A DNA stretch of 64,000 nt from CAVPTL01 sp963794415 (GTDB taxonomy: Bacteria > Actinomycetota > Thermoleophilia > Gaiellales > JAICJC01), in the NCBI GenBank assembly GCA_963794415.1, contig CAWCDI010000002.1, positions 62,001 through 126,000 on the forward strand, in the 5' to 3' direction. Every line of letters starts with the position of its first letter. The stretch's first letter is position 1. Below the pieces are notes generated by a model. It saw only the letters and a program-made list of their open reading frames with translations, was not told the origin of the DNA and did not search any database. Of this stretch, positions 45,852 to 56,052 are shown in pieces. The position numbers and the translations under genes are program-made.

Positions 45852-45894
45852 GTAATTCCTCCAGCGAATGACGCGCGTTGGTGTTGAGAGAGAA

Positions 45895-47637
45895 TCAGCC
45901 GGCCGGCGAGGCGAGCAGCTGAGAGACGGTGACCAGCGTGTAGCCGCGGCTGCGAAGCCCGGCGATGATCTTTGGCAGCGCCTGGACGGTTGCCCAGCGC
46001 GGGCCGCCGCCGTCGTGCAGGACGACGATCGCGCCCGGCTTTGCCTGCTTGAGGACGGACCGTGCGATCGCGGCCGGATCGGTCGAGCGGAAGTCGCTCG
46101 GGTCGGCCGACCAGAGGGCGGTGCCCAGCCCCTCCGACGCCGCGATGCGGGCAAACCGCGTGCGGTCGAGCCCGTAGGGCGGCCGCGTGAAGCACGGCGA
46201 GACCGGCACTGCCGCCTTGATCGCGTTCTGGGTCTGGGTGATGGAGAGCCCGACGCTCGAGTTGTCGGCGTGGTCGAGCGCGGTGCCCGTCCACGTGCCG
46301 TTTCCGATCTCGTCGCCGGCGAGCACCATGCGCACCAGGAGCCGCTGCTCGCTGGTGAGCTGCGCGCCGTTCACGAAGAAGGTGGCCTTCTCGCCGTGGG
46401 TGCGGAGCACGTCCAGCATCTGCGCCGTGTACGGCGAAGGGCCGCCGTCGAACGTGAGGGCGATCTGCTTGGAGCCGGCCGGCCCCGACTTCACGGGCGT
46501 GCTGGTGATCGTCGGGCACTGGTAGGCGGCCGCGGCTGCCACCAGCTGGGTGTTGGTGTAGCGCACGTCGAGGCCGCGCTGCTCGTAGGTGGTGTGGGCG
46601 AGCGCCATCGACGCCCGAAGCCGCTGGATGAGCTGGGCCCCGGTCCAGTCGATGGCCTGCAGGCGGTGGATGTGCATGGTGTCATCGCCCGGGAGCGCCG
46701 GCCGCCATCCCGCCTCGTCGTCCTGGTCGAACGCGAGCTGGAAGCGGGCGCGAAGCACCTGGTTGAGCGCCGCCGCGACGCCCGGCTGGGCCGTCTGGCC
46801 CCAGTCGCCGTACGGATAGGCAAAGGCGATGGGGTGGTCGGGTGAGTTGTCGTCGATCAGCGACTCGTCGCTGTCGAGGTCATCGCCGATGCGCTGCTTG
46901 TAGTGGGCGATCGACTCGCCCGGATCGAGCGAGACCAGAAGCGACTCGGTCTTGCCGTTCACGACGTGGGTGTGGTGCAGCGTGTCGGTGTGGTTTGCGA
47001 GCTCCCAGTGGCCGTCGGAGGCGTAGCCCGAGAGCGCGCCCCACGTGGCGTAGTAGAAGCTCGACTCGCCGGGATCGGCTCCGATCACGAACATCGTGGC
47101 CTTCATGCCGGTGGCCTTCAGGATCGGGTCGGCCTGCAGCATCGCGTCCTCGCGGCCGTCGTCGAACGTGATCAGCACCGGCCGCGACGGCAGGAGCGAC
47201 GGGTTGGCGGTGCGCAGGTACTGCGCGAGCTGCGAGGTGGAGATCGAGTGGTATCCGGCGGCCTCGAGGGCGCGCATCTGCTGGGCGAAGTGCGAGCGGC
47301 TGATGACGTACTTCGCGTCGGCCGTGTCGGTGGTGGAGCGGCCGATGCCGTGGTAGACCAGCACGGGCACGCCGTAGTTGGGCTTGCCCCTGTCGGCCTT
47401 CGCGACCACCATCTGGCCGGCCGGAAGCTGCGGCGTGGACGGCGCCCAAAGGCTGTAGCGCGCCTTCAGATACATGAGGTAGCCGTCGGAGGTGTGCGCC
47501 ATGTAGAAGAAGATCGGGATCGGCGTGAGCATGAGCGTCACCACGCCGAGCACGGTCTGGCGAAACCACTTGCGGCGCATCTTCTCGGCGTCGGAGCGCA
47601 CGGCACGAGCCCTGCGCCGGGGGAGCGCAAAGCTCAT
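45895..47637 (-). CDS. Membrane-anchored two-domain polysaccharide deacetylase; second NodB domain degenerate
   Basis: The 580-residue protein has a single N-terminal membrane helix (about 27-46, TVLGVVTLMLTPIPIFFYMA) that orients two NodB domains outside the cell. The first (about 88-340) keeps VLVYHGIG, the metal Asp in LITFDDGRED and the HTDTLH His pair with the H-x4-H spacing known from PgaB-type poly-GlcNAc deacetylases. The second (about 385-575) reads LTFDGGPSP where active enzymes have LTFDDGP, and GNGTWTG where they have GNHTWSH, so its metal site is lost. It may bind polymer rather than cleave. The gene overlaps the GT2 synthase by 4 nt and precedes glmS by 43 nt. Confidence 0.82.
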   Translation of the reverse strand: MSFALPRRRARAVRSDAEKMRRKWFRQTVLGVVTLMLTPIPIFFYMAHTSDGYLMYLKARYSLWAPSTPQLPAGQMVVAKADRGKPNYGVPVLVYHGIGRSTTDTADAKYVISRSHFAQQMRALEAAGYHSISTSQLAQYLRTANPSLLPSRPVLITFDDGREDAMLQADPILKATGMKATMFVIGADPGESSFYYATWGALSGYASDGHWELANHTDTLHHTHVVNGKTESLLVSLDPGESIAHYKQRIGDDLDSDESLIDDNSPDHPIAFAYPYGDWGQTAQPGVAAALNQVLRARFQLAFDQDDEAGWRPALPGDDTMHIHRLQAIDWTGAQLIQRLRASMALAHTTYEQRGLDVRYTNTQLVAAAAAYQCPTITSTPVKSGPAGSKQIALTFDGGPSPYTAQMLDVLRTHGEKATFFVNGAQLTSEQRLLVRMVLAGDEIGNGTWTGTALDHADNSSVGLSITQTQNAIKAAVPVSPCFTRPPYGLDRTRFARIAASEGLGTALWSADPSDFRSTDPAAIARSVLKQAKPGAIVVLHDGGGPRWATVQALPKIIAGLRSRGYTLVTVSQLLASPAG

Positions 47638-49349
47638 GCCGCCACCTTCGCCTCGGTGTCGCCCGGCCCCATGACCGTGACCACGCCCTCACCCTCGTTG
47701 TGGCTCGAGGTGCGGGTGCCCCACTTCGTGTTGCGAAGCGTGAGCACCGCGTAGTAGGTCTGCCACACGAGCACGCCCATGTAGATCACGATGAACGTGA
47801 TGCCGTGGTACCAGATGGGGCTGCGGCGGCTCACCGCGTAGTAGAGCGAGTAGAGCAGCGCCATCACGTAGGCGCCGACGATGTAGAACCACGGATCGCC
47901 CTGGCCGAGGCTCCGCCAGTAGAGCGCGTGGAACACGACGATCGGGGCGACCCACGGGAAGATCACCGACATGTAGGTCATGAACGCCGCGACGGGGTGC
48001 TTGCGCCAGATGAACCGCACGACGTAGAGCGACTCGCGCAGCCAGCTCTTCTTCCAGCGAAGCTGCTGCACCAGGAAGGTGCGCAGGTCGGCCGGCGCGA
48101 TGGTGTGGCTCTTCGCGTTTGCCTGGAACGTGACCCGGTGGTTTCGCAGGATCATGTTGGTGAGCGCGCGATCATCGCCGTAGGTCGCCTTGCGCCCCAG
48201 GAACCGCTGGTTCTCCCACTTCTCGAGGATCTCCATCATGGCGGTGCGGCGGTAGGCCGAGAAGCAGCCCGACGCGCACGTGACGCAGCCGAACACCGAC
48301 TCCGAGCCCTTGATGACCCGGAAGGCCACGTAGTAGCGAACCTGCTGCATCTTGGTGATCAGGTTGTGGCCCTTGTTCAGGACGTCGGCGGTGCCCACCA
48401 CGGCGCCAACCCGCTGGTCGCGGAAGTCGGCCATGATGTGGTTGAGGCCGTCCTCCTCGATCACCGAGTCGGAGTCGATGAAGACGCAGCACCTCGCCCG
48501 TCGAGCGGCGGATGCCCTCGGCCATGGCGGCCCGCTTGCCGCGGTTGTGCGAGAACTGCACGCACACGAGGCTCGGGTGGCGCTCGCGGGCTGCGAGCAT
48601 CTGCTCCCAGGTGCCGTCGGAGGAGCCGTCGTCGACGGCCACCACCTCGAGATGTCCCTCGGGGTAGTCGGCGCCGTAGCAGGCGTCGATGGTGGGGCCG
48701 ATGCCGCTCTCCTCGTTGAACGCCGGGATCACGATGGACGCGGTCGGCCGGTGGCCGGTGTCCGGCGTCGGCCGGTAGAACGGCGCCAGCACGAAGCGAG
48801 CAACACGTAGAGGGTGACCAGCACCGAGTAGGTGCCGAAGACCGGGTCGTGGAAGATGGTGTCGACCGAGAGGTCCTTCGCCATCCAGATCCAGTAGAGG
48901 AGCGCGATGCCGTAGAGGATGCACACCACCTGGAGGATGCGCGAGATCACGCTCACCGCGCGCGATCCGCGCAGGTGCTCGTCGAGGCCGCCGGTGCTCT
49001 CGTCCATCGGGCTGAACGCGACGGGCTGCAGGGCCGGCTCGACCAGCACCTCGTCGTCGTCCTCGCCTGCGGCCTCGGCGGCTGCTTCGGGTGCAGGCGC
49101 GGGCACGGGCACGACCTCGGGCTCGGGCTCCGGTTGCGGAGCGAGCGCGAGGCCGGGCCCGGCCTCATGCCCGGGCTCGTCGGGAGCCACATCCCAGGGA
49201 CTCACGTCCGCCGGGGCCAGGTGCAACGGCACCGCCTCGGACGTGCGGGATCGCTCCACGGGCCGGGCAATCTCGGCGCCGATGCTCACCACGTCCAGCA
49301 GCATTCCTGCGCTCGGGTGGCGCTTTCGCATGTTCTTCAGCACCGCCAT
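47634..49349 (-). CDS. Processive family 2 glycosyltransferase (hyaluronan/NodC/PgaC type), with apparent frameshifts
   Basis: Three frames join into about 570 residues. The N-terminal 150 residues are a polar, Pro/Glu/Ala-rich tail (PQPEPEPEVVPVPAPAPE) before two membrane helices. The catalytic domain has SIVIPAFNEE, VVAVDDGSSDGTWEQM, the DxD pair in FIDSDSV, GDDRALTNMIL and QQLRWKKSW, the QxxRW motif of processive synthases. Four or so C-terminal helices follow. The frame changes at about 48797-48806 (two extra bases or one missing) and 48486 (one extra base). Such enzymes polymerise GlcNAc- or uronate-containing chains while extruding them. Ending in an overlap with the deacetylase and starting just after the UDP-sugar dehydrogenase, it is the core of the locus. 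Confidence 0.8.
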
Positions 49350-50702
49350 CTAGATCGAGACCACTCCTGCGCTGACCTGACCGGCGACGTTTCTGGTATC
49401 GACCACCACAGCGCCCGCATCACGCCAGAGCGGCGCTTCCAGGAACTCGTCGTGATGGGTGAGGATGACGATGCAGTCCACGTCGGCGACCGTCTCGGGC
49501 GTCCAGGCCTCCGACCGGTAGATGCGCTCCTGCACCGCAACCGACCCGACGTGCGGATCGCAGTAGTGCACCTCGCCGCCGCGGCGCGGCGAGCTCCTCG
49601 AAGATCCGCATGGCCGGCGACTCGCGCAGGTCCGAGACGTTGGGCTTGTAGGCCACGCCCAGCAGCAGGATCCGCGAGCCGTGCACGGCCTTGCCGTGCT
49701 CGTTCAGCGCCTCGGCGACGCGGCCGACGACGTGGTCGGGCATGCCGGTGTTGATCTCGTGGGCGACCTCGATCATGCGGGTCTGGTAGCCGTACTCCTT
49801 CAGGCGGTGGCTGATGAAGTGCGGCACCACCGGGATGCAGTCGCCGCCAAGGCCCGGGCCGGGGTAGTGGGCCATGAAGCCGAACGGCTTGGTGGCGGCG
49901 GCGTCGATGACCTCCCAGGCGGAGATGCCCAGGCGGCTCGACACCAGCGCCAGCTCGTTCGCCAGGGCGATGTTGACCTGGCGGAAGGTGTTCTCGTAGA
50001 GCTTCACCATCTCGGCGACGGTGGGTGAGGAGACCTCGATGACGGTGTCGACGACGGTCTCGTAGAGCAGGCGGGTGCGGCGGCGGCACTCCTCGGTGAC
50101 GCCCGAGACGATCTTGGGCGTGGTGCGAAGCGTCCAGCCGTCCTTGTTGGCCGGATCGACGCGCTCGGGGGCGTAGCCGAGGAAGAAGTCGACGCCGCAC
50201 GGTCCCGCCGGTGGCGCGCTCGAAGATGGGCACCAGCACCTGCATGGTGGTGTCGGGCACCGTGGTTGACTGGAGCACGACGAGGCCGCCGGGCTGGATA
50301 TGGGCAGCAGCCTGCTCGGCCGCCGCGATGACGAACGAGAGATCCGGCGTGCGCGTCTTCGAGAGCGGCGTGGGCACGCAGATGGTGAGCGCGGTCATCG
50401 AGTGGACGTGCTCGTACCCGGTTGATGCGTTCAGCCGCGGGAGCTCTGCCAGCGTCTGCGGACGAGACGTCGGGCAGGTAGCTCGCGCGGTCGTTCACCG
50501 CCGACGTGCGCCGCGCGTTGGTATCGACACCGGCGACGGGGAAGCCCGCCTCGGCGAATCCCACCGCCAGCGGCAGCCCCGCGTAGCCCAGCCCGATCAC
50601 GCCGACCAGCGCCGTGCGGTCGCGGATTGCAGTATCGAAGACGTCCTCGTACGTAAGGCCGGCGCGCGCCGCAGCGTGCGCCGACAGAGCAAGTTCAGAC
50701 AT
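49350..50702 (-). CDS. UDP-N-acetylglucosamine 6-dehydrogenase-like enzyme, three apparent +1 insertions
   Basis: Correcting single extra bases at about 50459, 50197 and 49575-49590 yields about 449 residues of the UDP-glucose/UDP-hexosamine dehydrogenase family. Features: VGVIGLGYAGLPLAVGFAEAGF (NAD site), ICVPTPLSKTRTPDLSF, GYAPERVDP, EMVKLYENTFRQVNIALANEL, and PGPGLGGDCIPVVP with the catalytic Cys. The GPGLGG.CIP form points to the WbpA/TviB group, which oxidises UDP-GlcNAc (or GalNAc/ManNAc) to the uronate, rather than UDP-glucose. The product may be the donor for the adjacent GT2 synthase. Start ATG 50702 is uncertain (ATG 50726 is in frame). The gene ends directly before the GT2 start. 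Confidence 0.8.
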
Positions 50703-50956
50703 GCCGACCCCAGTGGTTGACCCCATGAATCAAATCGAGCCGCAGCGACCCCTCGCCGCGGACATACCCCAGTGTCTCGGCGCCCGGGATGGCCGACGTG
50801 ATCCTCACCTAGGGGAACCGGTGTCACCTTTGGGAGGGATATGGGCCTACGCATTGCTGCGGCCGGCTCACAGGAAACGCGGAGCTTCCTCGCAGGTGCG
50901 CTCAAGGCTGCGCGTGTCTCATGCGGGAGTCGTCTTTTCCCTCACGAGGAGTCTTT

Positions 50957-52471
50957 GTGTTCTACCTGTCGTACATGTTTGCTGAGCTTCGGCGGCGCAA
51001 GGGCCGCACGATCCTCACCGCGCTCGGGCTGGCCGTCGGAGTCGGCCTGGTGGTGACCGTCAACGCCCTCTCGACCGGCCTCGATGACGCCCAGGCCCGG
51101 GTGCTGAAGCCGCTCACGGGAGTGGGCACCGACATGTCTGTGACCCGGCCGCTGAAGGTCACGGCCAACAGCTCGCCGCAGCAGCGGCAGCTGAACGGCG
51201 GCGGGCCTCCCGGGCTCAACTTCGGCAGCCTGAAGCCGGGCGCGAAGATCGACAAGGACACGTTCACCGCGGCCACCAACCAGACGTTCTCGAGCGCGCG
51301 GGTGGCGCAGATCGCGAAGATGTCGGGCGTCGCGGGGGCGGCGGGCGAGCTGACGCTCACCGACCTGCACGTCACCGGCACGGTGCCGAAGATCCGCATC
51401 CAGCAGAACAGCGGCGGCACCCAGAACGGCGGCGGGTTCGGCGGCGGCGGCAACACCAACGGCCCGCCGACGGGCTCGTTCGGCAGAAGCAGCATCAAGT
51501 TCAGCGCGCGGACGGTGACGGGCATCGACCAGACGCACCCCTCGCTCGGCTCGGTCACGCCGAGCCAGATCGTGAAGGGCACGTACTTCACGAGCGCCGG
51601 CGGGGCATACCAGGCGATCCTCTCGAGCGGCTACGCCAAGGGCCAGAACCTGCACGTGGGCTCGGCGTTCACCATGGACGGCAAGACCTTCACCGTGGTG
51701 GGCATCGCCTCGGCGCCGCTGGGCGGCACGTCGTCTGACGCCTACGTCGAGCTCGGCACGCTCCAGACGCTCGCAAAGCTCACCAACCAGGTGAACACCG
51801 TGCAGGTGCGCGCGACCGACACGTCGCAGGTGACGCCGGTGGCCAACCAGATCACGGCAGGCTTCAAGGGCGCCTCGGTGACGACGGCGGCCGACCTGGC
51901 AGCGCGCGTGGGCGGGTCGCTGAGCGACGCGCGGAGCCTCTCGTCGAAGCTCGGCCGGGCGCTCGAGCTGGTGGGGCTCGCAGCCGCGATCCTCATCGCG
52001 AGCCTGCTCACGCTGGCGTCGGTGTCGAAGCGGGTGCGCGAGATCGGCACGCTGAAGGCGCTGGGCTGGTCGCAGTGGACGGTGGTGCGGCAGATCAGCG
52101 GCGAGTCGCTCTTCCAGGGCGTGCTCGGCGGGGTGATCGGGGCGCTCATCGGCGTGGCCGGCGCGGCGGCGATCAACGCCGTGGGCTGGACGCTCAAGGC
52201 AACGGTCGCGGCGCCGGCGTCGGCAGTGTCGCGGGCAGTGCAGGGCGGGCCTCCGGGTGCCGGCGGCGGGGGCTTCGGCCTCGGCCGGGCAGCGAGCGCA
52301 GCCTCGACGTCCTCGGGCTCGACGCTGGTGAAGATCACCACCTCGCCGAGCCTTCGGCTGATCCTGCTCGCGATCGGCCTGGCGGTTCTGGGCGGCCTGA
52401 TCGCCGGGGCCATCGGCGGTTTGCGAGCTGCGCGGATGCGGCCGGCAGCGGCGCTTCGCACCATCGAGTAA
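50957..52471 (+). CDS. MacB/FtsX-type ABC transporter permease
   Basis: The 504-residue protein starts at GTG 50957 (GAGGAG five bases upstream). It has the MacB/LolC layout: an N-terminal membrane helix (RTILTALGLAVGVGLVVTVNAL), a large extracytoplasmic domain (about 45-325) with Gly/Asn-rich low-complexity stretches (GGTQNGGGFGGGGNTNG), and three C-terminal helices (LVGLAAAILIASLLTLASV, GVLGGVIGALIGVAGAAAI, LILLAIGLAVLGGLIAGAIGG). The FtsX signature KRVREIGTLKALGWS follows the second helix. Such permeases do not carry a channel but drive mechanical work on substrates outside the membrane. It pairs with the ATPase 29 nt downstream and diverges from the polysaccharide locus. Confidence 0.88.
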   Translation: MFYLSYMFAELRRRKGRTILTALGLAVGVGLVVTVNALSTGLDDAQARVLKPLTGVGTDMSVTRPLKVTANSSPQQRQLNGGGPPGLNFGSLKPGAKIDKDTFTAATNQTFSSARVAQIAKMSGVAGAAGELTLTDLHVTGTVPKIRIQQNSGGTQNGGGFGGGGNTNGPPTGSFGRSSIKFSARTVTGIDQTHPSLGSVTPSQIVKGTYFTSAGGAYQAILSSGYAKGQNLHVGSAFTMDGKTFTVVGIASAPLGGTSSDAYVELGTLQTLAKLTNQVNTVQVRATDTSQVTPVANQITAGFKGASVTTAADLAARVGGSLSDARSLSSKLGRALELVGLAAAILIASLLTLASVSKRVREIGTLKALGWSQWTVVRQISGESLFQGVLGGVIGALIGVAGAAAINAVGWTLKATVAAPASAVSRAVQGGPPGAGGGGFGLGRAASAASTSSGSTLVKITTSPSLRLILLAIGLAVLGGLIAGAIGGLRAARMRPAAALRTIE

Positions 52472-52500
52472 TCCAGCAAATCATGACGCAAGGAGATCCC

Positions 52501-53210
<710 letters not shown>

Positions 53211-53214
<4 letters not shown>

Positions 53215-53242
53215 GTCGCGGTGCCCGGCACCGCTATTCACC
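53211..53242. repeat. GGTGCC-GGCACC palindrome, copy 8
   Basis: The core GCGGTGCCCGGCACCGC (53218-53234) is perfect with a central C. The right flank TATTCACC is conserved while the left flank GTGAGTC is partly diverged. It lies between convergent genes and contains both stop codons: TGA 53212-53214 and the minus-strand TAG at 53234-53236. Confidence 0.85.
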
Positions 53243-54028
53243 GGCGCGGAGGAACGCGATCAGCTCGGCCAGGCCGGGGTCGGAAGCGACGAGGTCGGCC
53301 GCCTGGTTGAGCTCGGCCAGGCGCGCGGCGAAGCCGGCCTCGTCGGCCACCTCGTCGTCGTGGCCCTCCACCGCGATTGCCACGTCGAAGCCCGCCAACC
53401 GCTTCGTCACCGCCCGCACGCCGGCCACCGTCAGGTGGTGCACGGGCGCGTACAGCCGCTCGTAGAGCGCATCTCCCGTGAAGAGCACCCTGTCCTTTGG
53501 CACGTAGATCACGCACGAGTCGGCTGCGTGGTCACCGCCCACGTGCTGCATCACCGCGGTCACGCCGCCCAGGTCGATCGAGTGGGAGTCCTCCACGATC
53601 ACGCTCGGCAGGACGATCTGCAAGTCCGACCGGTCGGGGAGCTCGACCTTGATCATGTCGGCGCAGAACGCGATCTCGCGCCCGTCGGCCACCCGCGCGT
53701 CGAGTGCGACATCGCTCCAGTCGTAGCCCGCCTGGAGAGCGAGCGCCTCGGCCGTCTGGCGGTGGGCGATGACGGGGGCGGCCACCGCGGCCGAGCCGAA
53801 GCTGTGATCCCAGTGCCAGTGAGTGAGGGCGATCCCGGTGACGGGCGGACGGCCGCGCGCCTCCAGCTCGGCGACGAACGCCGAGAGGTGCGAGACCGAC
53901 GCCCCGCCCTCCACCAGCAGCGTGCCGGCGGTGCCGTGCACGGCACCAAGCGACGGGCGGTCCGTGCGATCGTCGGGCGTGAACCAGTCGACGTGCGGTG
54001 AGAGCGTCTCGAAGCGAGCCTCGGCCAT
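53234..54028 (-). CDS. Metallo-beta-lactamase-fold hydrolase
   Basis: The 264-residue protein has the metal signature THWHWDHSFG (HxHxDH), a later GGDHAADSCVIYVP His, FTGDALYERL with the bridging Asp, and VEGHDDEV with the last His. These make an active di-metal centre likely. The substrate cannot be assigned. The family includes glyoxalase II, lactonases and sulfur or phosphoesterases. It diverges from the enolase-superfamily gene at 54052 across 23 nt, so the two starts share a very short control region. Confidence 0.85.
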   Translation of the reverse strand: MAEARFETLSPHVDWFTPDDRTDRPSLGAVHGTAGTLLVEGGASVSHLSAFVAELEARGRPPVTGIALTHWHWDHSFGSAAVAAPVIAHRQTAEALALQAGYDWSDVALDARVADGREIAFCADMIKVELPDRSDLQIVLPSVIVEDSHSIDLGGVTAVMQHVGGDHAADSCVIYVPKDRVLFTGDALYERLYAPVHHLTVAGVRAVTKRLAGFDVAIAVEGHDDEVADEAGFAARLAELNQAADLVASDPGLAELIAFLRAGE

Positions 54029-54051
54029 CGGCGCAGTTTATGCTCCCGCCC

Positions 54052-55152
54052 ATGCGCATCACCGCCGTTCGCTGTTACCGCCAGTGGCAGCCCTTTGCCG
54101 ACGGCACCTACGCGACCTCGGGCGGGATCGCCGAGGGGTTCGACTCGCTGATCGTCGCCCTCGACACCGACGAGGGGGTCACCGGCTGGGGCGAGATGGC
54201 GCCGCTCGGAGCGTTCTACGACGCAGCGTTCGCCGCCGGAGCGCGGGCGGCGGCCGAGCTCCTGGCAGACGCGCTGCTGGGCGCAGATCCGCGCGCGCAC
54301 CACCGCATCACCCAGCTGCTCGACCAGGCGCTGCGCGGGCACCCGTATGCCAAGTCGGCCTTCGACATGGCCTGCTGGGACGCGTCGGCGCGGGCTTCCG
54401 GCCAGCTGCTCTGCGACGCGCTGGGCGGCCGGTTCGGCGAGCGGGTGGATCTGTATCGCTCGATCGCCCCGGCGGCGCCGGACGCCATGGCCGAGGCCGC
54501 CCGCGGCTACGTGCGCGCCGGATATCGCCGCCTCCAGGTGAAGGTCGGCGGCGATCCGCTGGCCGATGCGCAGAGCCTCGCGGCGGTGCACGAGGCGGTC
54601 GGCAGCGACGTCACGCTCTTTGCCGACGCGAACGCCGGCTTCTCCACCGGCCGGGCGCTGACGTTCCTGCGCGAGACGTCCGGGTTCGAGTTCACCTTCG
54701 AGCAGCCGTGCGCCACGGTGGATGAGTGCGCCCTGGTGCGCCGCCACTGCGATCACCCGCTGGTGCTGGACGAGGCAGTCGTCTCGGTGGCGGCCGTCGC
54801 AGCGCTTGCCCGCGACCGGATCTGCGACGGCATCACCATCAAGATCTCGCGCGTCGGCGGCGTCACCCGCGCCGCGCAGATCCGCGACCTCGCAGTCGAG
54901 CTCGGGCTGGACGTGACGGTCGAGGACACCGGCGGCGCCGACATCGATACCGCCGCGATGCTGCACCTCTCGCTCTCCACCCCCGAGTCCGCGCGGCTCC
55001 ACACCGTGGACTTCTGCAACTGGGTGACCGTCTCCAACGGCTCCGGCGTGCCGGCGGCCGCCAACGGCGGAATGGAGGTTCCGGCAGGCGCCGGGCTGGG
55101 AATAGATGTGCGCGAGGATGCGCTTGGCGCGCCGTTTCTCACACGCTCTTGA
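54052..55152 (+). CDS. Enolase-superfamily dehydratase, probably cis-3-hydroxyproline dehydratase-like
   Basis: The protein has 366 residues from ATG 54052 (in-frame ATG 54040 possible). The capping domain (about 1-125) is followed by the TIM barrel. Visible features: YAKSAFDMACWDASA, RRLQVKVGGDPLADA with a lone catalytic-type Lys, metal-binding Asp in FADANAGF, Glu in FEQPC and Glu/Asp in LDEAVVS, then TIKISRVGG with the second-face Lys. Residues such as KVGGDP and ATSGG match the group acting on hydroxyproline or proline betaine derivatives. It may produce pyrroline-2-carboxylate. Other acid-sugar or amino-acid dehydratases are not excluded. Confidence 0.75.
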   Translation: MRITAVRCYRQWQPFADGTYATSGGIAEGFDSLIVALDTDEGVTGWGEMAPLGAFYDAAFAAGARAAAELLADALLGADPRAHHRITQLLDQALRGHPYAKSAFDMACWDASARASGQLLCDALGGRFGERVDLYRSIAPAAPDAMAEAARGYVRAGYRRLQVKVGGDPLADAQSLAAVHEAVGSDVTLFADANAGFSTGRALTFLRETSGFEFTFEQPCATVDECALVRRHCDHPLVLDEAVVSVAAVAALARDRICDGITIKISRVGGVTRAAQIRDLAVELGLDVTVEDTGGADIDTAAMLHLSLSTPESARLHTVDFCNWVTVSNGSGVPAAANGGMEVPAGAGLGIDVREDALGAPFLTRS

Positions 55153-55182
55153 ACTCAAACACCACCAACAGGAGGGATTGAG

Positions 55183-56007
55183 ATGCGAAGAAGGTCGTTA
55201 GCGGTGGTCGGACTGGCCGTCGCATGGCTCGTGGTGGGTGCGGCGGTGGCGCAGGCGAGCAGCCTCGCCGGGCGGGTCGAGGTTGGCGGGCCCAACCGCC
55301 ACACGCAGCAGCTCAGCGCGTCGCTCAACTGGTCTGGCTGGGGCGCGACGTCGAAGGTGGGCAAGTTCAGCTACGTCCACTCACGCTTCGTGCAGCCCGC
55401 CATCACGTGCAACGGGACAAAGCACAACTGGACATCGGAGTGGGTCGGGCTGGACGGGTTTGCGTCCAACACCGTCGAGCAGGACGGCACCGACGCCTTC
55501 TGCGGCGGCGCGGATCGCAAGACCCCGCACTACGCCGCGTGGTACGAGCTCTATCCGGCACCGTCGATCAACGTGTTCCGCGTGCATCCGGGAGACACCA
55601 TCGATACGGTCGTGTTCTTCAAGCACGGCAAGTTCCACCTGACCGTTGCCGACCTCACCACCCACCGCTCGGCGACGCACGTCGCAGCGTGCTCCGCGTG
55701 CCTGCGCAGCTCGGCCGAGTGGATCGTCGAGCGCCCCGCGCTCTGCGCGAACGCGTCGTGCACCAAGGCGATCCTCACCGCCCTGGCGAACTTCGGCTCG
55801 ACCACCATGCGGCAGGACTGGGCCCGGGTCGATGGGCAGAAGGTGACGGGCATCCGGCGCTACACCAAGACGCCGATCGACATGGTGCAGCCGAAGCCGC
55901 ACAACCAGCTGCAGCAGCTGGACGCAACCAGCCCGCTGTTTCCTTCGGGTGATGCGTTTGGCATCAAGTGGCTGGCGCGCGGCGGCATCTACCCGCTGAC
56001 CCTCTAA
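55183..56007 (+). CDS. Secreted G1-family (eqolisin-like) glutamic peptidase
   Basis: The 274-residue protein has a good ribosome site (AGGAGGGA) and a signal peptide (LAVVGLAVAWLVVGAAVAQA). The beta-sandwich of the eqolisins is recognisable: NWSGWGAT, WVGLDGFASNTVEQDGTDA with the catalytic Gln, YAAWYELYPAP, HPGDTIDTVV and SSAEWIVERPA with the catalytic Glu. G1 peptidases act at acidic pH and were first known from fungi, with bacterial members described later. Cysteines (in the regions of ITCNG, AFCGG, AACSACL, ALCANASC) probably form disulfides. The short pro-region between signal peptide and NWSG suggests limited self-activation. A hairpin terminator follows. Confidence 0.82.
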   Translation: MRRRSLAVVGLAVAWLVVGAAVAQASSLAGRVEVGGPNRHTQQLSASLNWSGWGATSKVGKFSYVHSRFVQPAITCNGTKHNWTSEWVGLDGFASNTVEQDGTDAFCGGADRKTPHYAAWYELYPAPSINVFRVHPGDTIDTVVFFKHGKFHLTVADLTTHRSATHVAACSACLRSSAEWIVERPALCANASCTKAILTALANFGSTTMRQDWARVDGQKVTGIRRYTKTPIDMVQPKPHNQLQQLDATSPLFPSGDAFGIKWLARGGIYPLTL

Positions 56008-56015
56008 CGGATCAC

Positions 56016-56045
56016 GCCGGGCGGGTGGATGGCCACCCGCCCGGC
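56016..56045. terminator. Bidirectional hairpin terminator
   Basis: A perfect 13-bp GC-rich stem (56016-56028 with 56033-56045) closes on ATGG. It sits between the convergent stops of the G1 peptidase (56007) and the DUF11 protein (56053), so it can serve both. Confidence 0.8.
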
Positions 56046-56052
56046 GCCGCCG

